DNA of 64,000 nt from Malus domestica (lineage: Eukaryota > Streptophyta > Magnoliopsida > Rosales > Rosaceae), in contig NC_091671.1 of NCBI RefSeq assembly GCF_042453785.1, positions 39,760,501 through 39,824,500 of the forward strand. The letters are read 5' to 3'. Positions 56,209-64,000 of this stretch are shown here, one piece after another. A program made the position numbers and the translations under genes. The notes beneath the pieces are model-generated. The model did not search any database and had not been told where the DNA came from. It was given only the letters and a program-made list of their open reading frames with translations. Within the stretch, counting starts at the first letter, position 1; the number at the start of each line of letters is the position of its first letter.

Positions 56209-56933
56209 GGGAAATTTTATTTAGACCCATTTATCCTCTTTCTACACCCAACTTATTATTTTTTATTTTTAAATTCCAAATGTGCCCAATAATTCTCTTT
56301 CTACACCCAACAAGAACAAAAAAATAATAATAATTTAACAATAGGCAACTCCAGCCATCTTATCTCTTCAAACCTCAACCACCTAGTTTCTAACCTCTCC
56401 AACTCCCCACCGCCACCTCCCTTACCACCCACAACAATTTGGAAATTAGAACAGTATTCCCAACAACCCCCAATTAAAAAAACCCAAAAGAAACATGTCA
56501 ATATTTTTTTTCTTTTTTTTTTTGGAAAAATTAATGGTATTATTAACGTATGGTCCAACACAATTAGATTCGACACGTCAACAATTTCGGCATAATTCAG
56601 ACATGTTAGAAGGACTGCATGGAAGAGAGAGCTATTGTGTGGCCGGCGAAAGGTCAGGAAATGGACATTGATGACTAAGATCTTTGGGGGTTTCATTGTG
56701 GGTGATAAGAAGATGGCGGTGGGGGGTTGGGGAGGGGTAGAAATTGGCGGTGGTTAGGGTTTGGAGTGATGGCATGGCCCGGGACTTCTAGTGTTGGAAT
56801 TTTATATTTTATATTTTTGTTCTTTTTCACTATGGGTGTAGAAAGAAAATTGTTGGGCAGATTCGGAATTTCAAGATTAAAAACTATAAGTTAGGTATAA
56901 AAAGAGAATAAATAGGTCTGAATAAAATTTCCC
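56209..56933. mobile_element. Long-TIR DNA element, 725 bp, 8-bp TSD ttttcatt
   Basis: The first 110 bp (gggaaattttatttagaccc...ctctttctacaccc) recur inverted at the right end to 56933. Flanks are ttttcatt at 56201-56208 and 56934-56941. The interior has no transposase motif; a 131-codon minus-strand frame (56301-56696) shows no known domain. TIR length would fit a Mutator-like element, while an 8-bp duplication would fit hAT. Confidence 0.85.
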
Positions 56934-57499
56934 TTTTCATTTCACTTAATTATTAATTTTTGATACATGAATATTCTACACTAAATTCATCAAAATTATA
57001 AAGAGAGATTCCAACTTGAATAGAAAAGAAAGAGCAGAATGTTTTAATCAATTGGCTAAGCTTAGGTCTGCTCACTTAATTATTAATTTAATTAGTGATA
57101 GGTATATGCAAAAGATGTTAATTAATGTCTGTCTATATATATCATTTTGGGTAAAGTACAAAAAACTACCTTAACTATTGGTGTCACGACACTTTCATAC
57201 CTCATCTTTTAAAATTGACAATGTCATACCTCATCTTATGAATTTGTGCCAATGTTATACCTTCCGTTAGTTTGGCGTGAATTTCTCAATTAAATACTGA
57301 CGTGACTTGATCCGGGACCCATTTTCTATTAAAAAATTATTAAAAACTAAAAAAAAATCATTTAATATTTTTTAAATATTAAAATAATAAATAAATAAAA
57401 AAGAAAAAAAAAAGACCAACAATCAATTCGTCCCCTTCCCCCTTCTCTCTCTTCTTCCCCTTCCTGCAAGTTCAACCCAGAAAAAAAGAAGAGAAAAAA

Positions 57500-60400
57500 A
57501 AAAAAAAAACCAATTTGTCTTCCCCGCTCCCCACCCCCTCTTCTCCCCGCACTCACTCTGTGCACCCAACCTCCCCACCTTCCCACCCACCCTCTGCACC
57601 CAACCTCGCACCCACTACATGCAACAACAAAAAAAGAAAAAGAAAAAAAAAAGCCCAGAAAAAAATCCAGATCTCGTTGAGGTGGAATCGAGAAACCTTC
57701 GCCAAGCCAATTTCGAAGGTTTAGAACTTGGGCGCGGATAAAATGGGGGGAATGGATGTGGAGAGAGGAGGGTGGGTACCGGGGGGGCAGGATGGACGAA
57801 CTGGGTGTCCTTTTTTTTTTTTTTTTTTTTCCTTCTCTCTTCTTCTTCTTCTTCTTTTGCAGATTGGGTGGGTTGGGGGGGTGACACACCCCGATCTTGG
57901 AATCAAGGCGTGCTGGCCGTCACGTGGGCGTGACGTAACCAAAAGTGCGATGCGGAAGCAATAGGTAAAAGAAATACGAAGGAATAAAAACCAACTACTA
58001 GCAATAATATCCAACTAACATGCTAGAGTGAGTTTAAGTATGAAACACACATAATCAGAGCATAAGTACTAGGTGCAATCAAGTAAGACCATTACTAAAT
58101 TACAACACCCGAATGTGAGTCCTACATTTAAGTAGTATGTCAGAACGCCGTGGGGATCCTCGTGAGTCACCAACACTGCTAATTAGAACCTGGAGGGGCG
58201 CAAAACAAGATTGAGTGGGTCAGTAAAACAAAGCTTTTCGAAAATATTTCGTTTAATAATACATCTAACCCCTCGCTGTAAAACATGTATACTTTCCCAG
58301 AAAATAGTATATGTATAGCCATATATAACAGCAAATAACTCAAATCACAAGTCTTTAACACTTTTCATGAAATATGCCATGCTATGCTTCAAAACATAAT
58401 AAGGATGCATCAATATAACAGATGAAATACGAAATCAATCGGAGACCCTGCAGCTGTCATGTACGGTTAATTCTATAGCTCAATATCCAACCCAACCGGA
58501 GTCACCACTGTGACCTGTATGGCACTACTCTGCACATAAATCGGAACTACCTGAAGTAGTCTATACGACAAGAATGGTGTAAGAATACGCTCTAGTGCTT
58601 CTCTCATCAACAGCTGTATAATAATCTAAAGTCACCTACAAGTCGGAACCACCTCTAATGGTCTGTATGACATGCACCTACTTGGATCCAAGGTGAGCAT
58701 GTGGTGCATGGTGAATAATATAAGCACTAACACCAGGGGTGCAGGTTATGAGCTCTCAACACAATTTACATCATCAATAAATCACATGAACAACATAAAA
58801 CTCACCTGATACTCACATGTGCGTCCACAGCACCATTTCACATATATGCATCAAGTACTAATTCATATATTTCATATATTATGCATGCATGGCATTTTAA
58901 AACACACTTTCATTTAAATTCAATTTCTGGGAAAAATCAGTAGTATATAAGTATAAACAGAAAATAACTGCCCACTCACTGGTATGTCGAAGGGTCGTAA
59001 CCCCCGTGACGCCATTGAATGCACTCGTCCTCTGGATGGTATCACCTATATGCGAAACAACTATAAAAACGTTATTTAAAAGCACATAACCAACAACACG
59101 TAATAATTTCTCATACGTTGCTCAATTTGGGTATATGAATATACCACAGTGACATACTCGACGTCACGGACGTCGAGATATTTTTAGAATAATTTTTCAC
59201 CGTCACACGTGCCCCCACGCCCCAGGAGAGGCACGGTGCTACGCGCCCCCACGCGCGTCATCCCCTACCTCCAGACGCCGAAAAATCTCGCCGGTGCCGC
59301 AAAACTGGGTAAACCTGCAACTCCCATTTTCTCGCTCGATTTCGCACCATTTTCCACGAAATTTTCACCAAAATGTCACAAATCACGAGAGGAAGAAGGC
59401 TATACCTTTTAAAACTTCCAAATCCTTCGAAAACTCGTCGGGATAATTTCACCAAAACTGGCCACCTTCGAACTAGGGCTTCCCGAAGTCCAAAACTTCC
59501 AAACAAACGTCCCCGAGCTTCGTGGGAACCTCCTTAAGATCCATGTGAGCTTGAATTGTCCTAAAAACCAACCATTACAAAGTTCGTGAATAGTGCTCAA
59601 TTCGGACCTTGAGTTTTCAACGTGAAATTGAAAGGTTTCTTACCTGAAATGGGTATGGATGTGTTCGTAGGGTCCTCACGAACACAATGATGCCCTCGAA
59701 ACCTTCGATCCGTGCCTGGATGTTTGCGGGTGAGTGTGTCCGTACAATTCGAAAGGAGAGAGATAGAAACTGAGAGGGAAGAGAGATACGGGATAGGAGA
59801 GAGAGTGAGGTTGGCTTTGTGTGTGTGTCCTCCTAAGTCCCTAGCCACACAATTGCAAACAATTTTAATCCACTTAATTTATTTTCCAAGAACTTAGGAG
59901 AGTATGCAATATTCAAATAAACATGTCACACACCTTAGCAACCTTTAAGGGTAATTCCATCATTTCACATCCACGATAAATGAAATTTCGGGACGAGCTA
60001 TGACAGGGGGGGGACGAACCCTTTTTTTTTTTCCTTCTCTCACTTCTTCTTCTGCAGGTTGGGTGGGGGATGGGGGGACGGACGAACTCGGTTTCCATTT
60101 TTTTTCTTTTCTTCTTCTTCTTCTTCTTCCTCCTCCTTTTTTTTGGGTTGCAGGGGATTGGGTTTGTGGTAGGGGGAGGGGGGACGAACTGGGTTTGGTT
60201 TCGGTTTTTTTTTTTTTTCTTCTTCTTCTTCTTCCTCCTTCTTCTTCTTTCTGGGTTTGTTGGGGGAGGGGGACGAAATGGGTTGGGTTTTTTTTGTTTT
60301 TTTGGTTTTTCCTTCTTCCTCCTCCTTCTTCTTCTTTCTAGGTTGCAGGAAGATGGGGAAGAGAGAGAGGGGGGAGGGACGACTTTCTATTAAAAATGGG
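57500..60400. repeat. Minisatellite-like interior of the Mutator-like element
   Basis: Units of about 75-120 bp recur with the order ggacgaac(t)ggg, a long T run, (ctt)n, tgcaggttgggtggg or tctgggttg, then a G run. They occur once left of the solo LTR (57795-57881) and four or so times to its right (60003-60360), all in the same direction. Opposite-sense C/A-rich material lies at 57425-57720. Low complexity makes exact unit borders uncertain. Confidence 0.65.
57882..60005. mobile_element. Solo LTR, 2124 bp, inside the Mutator-like element
   Basis: It runs from TGACACACCCCGATC to GGGACGAGCTATGACA and is flanked by ggggg on both sides (57877-57881 and 60006-60010). The start resembles the TGTCACACCCCG start of large plant gypsy LTRs, and the end GGGACGAG..TGACA also fits such LTRs. 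No coding domain or second LTR is present. Because the target is a G run, the duplication itself is weak evidence; the ends and the continuous flanking array are stronger. Confidence 0.75.
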
Positions 60401-60664
60401 AAGAGAGAGAGAGATAAGAGAGTTTTAAAAAAAAAAAAAAATTAATTTTTAATTATTAAAAATATATTTAATTATTAGTTATTGGATCCTCCATGTAGCC
60501 ACATCAGCACTTAACAGAAAAATTAACAGAAAAACTGACAGAGGTATGACATTGGCACAAATTCTAAAGATGAGGTATGACATTGTCCATTTTAAAAGAT
60601 GAGATATGAAAGTGTTGTGACACCAATAATTGAAGTAGTTTTTTGTACTTTACCCTATCATTTT

Positions 60665-60862
60665 TTTTTTTGTACGATAAGGGTAACTCAGAGATTTTAT
60701 GCTGCTGTAACAATTTGCATGCAATATATATGTTATGCAACTTGTTTATTCCATGTCCTTCATCGCTAATTCGAAATAACAAGTTTTACCTCTACTTTTT
60801 CAGAATGCTGGTCTGACACATGCATGAACAAATCCGTCTAGAAGGAGTAATTCAACTCTTTA
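60665..60862. other. Short spacer, no gene recognised
   Basis: Nothing recognised between the Mutator-like element and the next MITE. Confidence 0.4.
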
Positions 60863-60870
60863 TAAACATA

Positions 60871-61018
60871 GGGGTGTGCTATCCACACACATCTTTTTAC
60901 TTCTCACACACCCATTGTTAATTTATGTCCGTTGATCTTCTTCATTTCATCTGATTCTACGGTCGAAAATTAGAAGGGTGTGTGAGAAGTAAAAAGGAAT
61001 GTGTGGATATCACACCCC
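60871..61018. mobile_element. hAT-like MITE family A, copy 4, perfect 8-bp TSD
   Basis: Starts ggggtgtgctatccacacac and ends gtgtgtggatatcacacccc, core tgtccgttgatcttcttcat, 148 bp. Flanks taaacata at 60863-60870 and 61019-61026 are identical, which supports the hAT assignment of the family. It lies about 335 bp upstream of the glutaredoxin start and could affect its promoter. Confidence 0.92.
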
Positions 61019-61257
61019 TAAACATATATAATGTTACTTAATTTTTCGATGTGAAATTCACATTCTTAAGATTCAATCATGTCCTACACAAAACCAGTAA
61101 CCCAGCTAGGGCTACCATCAAGTAACATGCATGCATAAACGGTAATTTGGGAATCAGATTACAGTATCCTACTATCCCTAGCTAGCTAACTTTAATCTTT
61201 TATTCTGTGAATAAAACTAAAATATCGCAAATCCTACCACACTGAATAATTAAACAG

Positions 61258-61266
61258 TATAAATAG
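61258..61266 (+). promoter_or_regulatory. TATA box of glutaredoxin 4
   Basis: tataaatag, 88 bp upstream of the ATG at 61354, followed by a C/A-rich leader. Confidence 0.8.
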
Positions 61267-61353
61267 ACCTATAATGCACCTCAAGTTCCTCACCAAGAAA
61301 AAACTTCCAAGTACAATTTTAACACACATTCACAGATCAAGTAATATCTAGCG

Positions 61354-61674
61354 ATGGACACGGTGGCGAGATTGGTGGATGAGAAGCCATTGGTGATCTT
61401 CAGCAAGAGTTCTTGTTGCATGAGTCACTCTACAAAGTCATTCCTACGTGGGTTCGGAGCAAACCCTACAATTTACGAGCTGGATCAAATGCCTAACGGG
61501 CAGCAGATCGAAAGGGCACTGCTGCAGCTTGGTTGTCGACCAAGTGTACCTGCTGTGTTCATAGGGCAGCAGTTCGTGGGCGGTAATAATACGGTCATGG
61601 GTCTCCATGTACAGAATCGGCTAGTCCCTCTGCTCATGAGAGCTAAAGCTATTTGGATTTGGAACGACCAGTAG
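61354..61674 (+). CDS. CC-type glutaredoxin (ROXY class), CCMS active site
   Basis: Intronless, 106 residues, starting MDTVARLVDEKPLVIFSKSS. The active site is CCMS (Cys21-Ser24), so the resolving Cys of the CCxC members is a Ser; family members with CCxS sites may depend on the first Cys only. The glutathione-site motif SVPAVFIGQQFVGG is present. The tail RAKAIWIWNDQ contains the AIW motif but extends five residues beyond the usual end. It lies on the opposite strand and about 36 kb from the nearest other glutaredoxin, with OTU5 and large elements between. TATA at 61258 fits a short leader. Confidence 0.95.
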   Translation: MDTVARLVDEKPLVIFSKSSCCMSHSTKSFLRGFGANPTIYELDQMPNGQQIERALLQLGCRPSVPAVFIGQQFVGGNNTVMGLHVQNRLVPLLMRAKAIWIWNDQ

Positions 61675-62514
61675 TATATATGGACTTAATTAGAGTATTA
61701 AGAGATATCTACTGAACCCTTAACCCTAAACCACCGGCTTTATGAAGGTGCCGGTTCGATCTTTTTGTACTTTGATCTAGGTATATGAGTACTAAATGAG
61801 AACTTCTGTCACGTTTTTTATGAATACTGGATTTCATATACTTCTAGCTCTCTGCCTCCTTAATTTTGTCATTTTTGTCGAAATTTTAATTATGTATTGT
61901 ATTTGAATACGAAATGTAGTGAGTTTGAAGAGGAACACTCTGTCTATCAAGGCAATCCACTGCAATATGACATTAAGCAACCCACCCACTTTTTATCTCA
62001 ACCTTAAGTTCGAGAAATACATTAATTGAGAATCCTTTAGATTTTGTTTTATGAACTATATATAGATCATTGACACCTTCTTATGAAATATAAACTCTAG
62101 ATAATTAAGGTGAAAAATCTGGATACTCTTGTTAATGATGATTCGGATTACAACTCTTCTTACGTTTGTACCTTTACCAGTAGCGAGCCACCGGCTATTT
62201 GGTCCCAAGACAAATCTGCACATATATGCATGGCAGTGAGAGAGTTTTGTGGTCCAACTTGCTAGCATGGTAACGTACGTATACGTTTGAGAATTAGATT
62301 CTGTGAGGTTTGAGCTCGGAAGATTTAAGCTACTTGTACAATGTGATAAAATTTGTATATTAGCTATATTGCGGTAGTATTTTAGATATTGTCACTCACG
62401 TACTATCATGTGAGAAAACCGTATGCCATGTGTATTTTATTTGAAATTCCCCTATAATGACTCTCTTATGAAATGCCGTCATAATAACATTCTTATTATG
62501 TAGAAGAGCTGGAG
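61675..62514. other. Downstream flank of glutaredoxin 4
   Basis: Holds the 3' UTR region near its start (tttttatgaatactgg area at 61810-61830). No further gene is recognised. Confidence 0.4.
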
Positions 62515-62670
62515 AAGGATTGTATGGAATGACCGAACAAATACACCATTATTGTAGCGTTTCAAATCGATAATGTGATGCTATATATGTATATATAAAT
62601 TTTTCATTACATAACATTATATTATTGCTCAAAACGCCACGATATCAGTGTACCCACTCCATACAAGTCT
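62515..62670. mobile_element. Foldback MITE
   Basis: Left aggattgtatggaatgaccg and right ccactccatacaagtc pair inversely, as do the inner words gtagcgtttcaaat and aaaacgccacgat. About 156 bp. The target duplication is not clear. Confidence 0.65.
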
Positions 62671-63384
62671 CTTCCGTGGAGTTGATGATCCAATGATGAT
62701 CATACTATGAATAAAAACGTGTTGCATGATAGGTCCCAGCGATGCTCACATCCCGTGAAAATGACAAGAAAACATGTGGAATAGGGAATAGGGAACCACG
62801 TGATGACAAGGAAAAGAAGAAAAGAACAACTTATTAGAGCTTTACACGTAAAAAGATGCCATATCGGGAATTTTCTGACGTTGCTAAACTTCATTTTGTC
62901 TTGGGTTTTAGCTGTGCTGCAAATAACGTTGATTTTCTCTCTGGTGGAATATTTAATTTTGAACCTAAACAAAATAGATGTATATGATATATAGGCTGTA
63001 AACTCGATCATAATGTTTGTGATGCCACGAACCGTCCTTGCAATCTTTACATACATTCTTGTTTGATATATACAGTCACCAATTATCCAGAAGAAAAAAA
63101 AAGAAAAATTCAAACTTCTCGTCCTACCACAATATAGTTATTCTTGTGCATGCAGACTATTGAAATAAAAAAAAACCACGTATCATGAATTAAAAATGGA
63201 GCTACGAGCTTATATAGTTATTTTCCTGTCGCAAATTTCTGAATCCAATAGTTGTCCACTATAAATCAGCATTAGTACTGTCTTTAATTTAATTACATGT
63301 GCAATTCAATAGGTGTGATGTTTTATACAAAAGTCGACATCAATGCAATTAGTAATGAAATGATTCAATATAAGAGAAAGGATA
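62671..63384. other. Spacer, no gene recognised
   Basis: A minus-strand frame at 62700-63113 (137 codons) has no known domain and AT-driven composition. It is not called as a gene. Confidence 0.4.
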
Positions 63385-63533
63385 ATGCTAGCTAGTTAGC
63401 CTAATTTTAAAACCAAACTCCAAACAATGATGTGTCACCAGTTGAATATAAGCACGTTAATCAACACTTAAGTAATAATCCAATTATCAACCACATCATT
63501 TGGCTTACAAAATTTAGTTTAAAAATTTAGCAT
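63385..63533. mobile_element. MITE family C, copy 2 (TA flanks)
   Basis: Starts ATGCTAG and ends TTAGCAT between TA dinucleotides (63383-63384, 63534-63535); the core aagtaataatccaattatca matches the copy at 10171-10317. Confidence 0.7.
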
Positions 63534-64000
63534 TACCATAAGAGAAATTTAGCTTCACTAGAGTTATGATGTGAGGCATACTCTTCAACATCTTGAAATG
63601 CGAAAGCTTTTTGAAAAATCAAAAGAATATTATGAGATTTAAAGTAAGAATATATATGATTGTAAATTAATAAGCTCAGGTATCAGATTCATATATTATC
63701 AATCGTAACTGCAAAGTGCAGATAAATCTACAATAACAATGTCTTATTCCACTAAATGAGGTCGGTTGTTTGAATCATATAACGCTATTGCGCTCAGTTT
63801 TACGTCAAGTATTTCATTAACTCCAAATACTCTATAGCAAATGACTTGAAACCCTAATATCAGTTGCATGCATTATGCTCTTGAAACCCCCATATCAGAA
63901 TAAAGATCAGACAAAATCAATTATGTTGATCATAATTCAATTGAACTTTAATTAATTCATCCGGAAAGCTATATACCTTCGAATGAGACGATATATACTA
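63534..64000. other. Right end of the window, no gene recognised
   Basis: AT-rich sequence; no coding domain or clear repeat visible. Confidence 0.4.

Larger units (their letters stand above)
57149..60655. mobile_element. Mutator-like long-TIR element, 9-bp TSD tatcatttt, with a nested solo LTR
   Basis: The left TIR (gggtaaagtacaaaaaacta...ggtgtcacgacactttcata) is matched inversely at the right end for at least 130 bp, with decaying similarity to about 250 bp. Flanks tatcatttt at 57140-57148 and 60656-60664 are identical, the 9-bp duplication of Mutator-like elements. Without the 2.1-kb LTR and its duplication the element is about 1.38 kb. The interior is a tandem array of purine/pyrimidine-rich units with no transposase motif, so it is non-autonomous. 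Confidence 0.9.

Noticed and set aside
57362-57889. 175-codon minus-strand frame, Lys/Pro/Phe-rich
   Set aside because: Low-complexity A/C-rich interior of the Mutator-like element; overlapping frames in all directions are equally open.
60000-60393. Overlapping Phe/Gly-rich frames of 107-113 codons
   Set aside because: Products of (ctt)n and T runs in the same repeat array; no domain.
62700-63113. 137-codon minus-strand frame with hydrophobic stretches
   Set aside because: AT-driven composition, no domain, no promoter or splice context.
1-64000. CRISPR arrays, bacterial operons or riboswitches
   Set aside because: Spliced eukaryotic genes and plant transposons throughout; the tandem repeats lack the unit/spacer pattern of CRISPR.

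Overview
The window is nuclear DNA of a eudicot plant. It is AT-rich, has spliced genes with GT-AG introns and plant-type TATA boxes, and is dense with plant transposable elements. The repeat set (an Au-type SINE, a Cassandra LTR carrying a 5S-like sequence, long-TIR and hAT-like MITEs, Tat-like gypsy and Ty1/copia elements) suggests a woody rosid, most likely Rosaceae such as apple or pear. That taxonomic call is inference from how the repeats look, not proof.

Host genes. Seven loci look intact: a CONSTANS-like B-box/CCT gene (COL13 type, 4 exons, minus, 6041-8339); a membrane-anchored ubiquitin-fold gene (MUB, 3 exons, minus, 14038-15304); four intronless CC-type glutaredoxins (ROXY class; minus at 19564, 22358 and 25036, plus at 61354); and an OTU deubiquitinase (OTU5 type, 2 coding exons, plus, 37109-38429). 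Broken loci are two CDR1-like aspartic protease remnants (1425-2621 and 4177-4543) and a CHY/RING zinc-finger remnant (11269-13080) split by a hAT element. COL13, CHY/RING, glutaredoxins and OTU5 are, from memory, also neighbours in the paired Arabidopsis segments At2g478xx and At3g629xx, so this looks like a conserved neighbourhood inflated by repeats.

Region by region. 1-6 kb: an LTR fragment, two protease pseudogenes, solo LTRs and a retroposon. 6-16.5 kb: COL13, a MITE field, the CHY/RING pseudogene with its hAT, and MUB with a 165-bp-period minisatellite in intron 1. 19.5-33.3 kb: three glutaredoxins; two of them sit in a tandem duplication whose second copy grew to about 8.5 kb after insertion of a MITE, an Au SINE and a 4.5-kb non-autonomous LTR element that itself holds a Cassandra solo LTR. 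33.6-36.5 kb: a duplicated SINE-bearing segment, a second retroposon and a possible TIR element. 36.6-38.4 kb: OTU5. 40.1-49.1 kb: a complete but dead Tat-like gypsy element. 49.3-55.2 kb: a LINE tail split by a young Ty1/copia element. 56.2-60.7 kb: two long-TIR DNA elements, the second holding a 2.1-kb solo LTR. 61.3-64 kb: the fourth glutaredoxin and more MITEs.

How the genes may relate: CC-type glutaredoxins act with TGA factors in the nucleus, COL13 is a transcriptional regulator, and OTU5 and MUB belong to ubiquitin pathways. Nothing in the sequence shows that they act together; the shared location is best read as inherited synteny plus tandem duplication.
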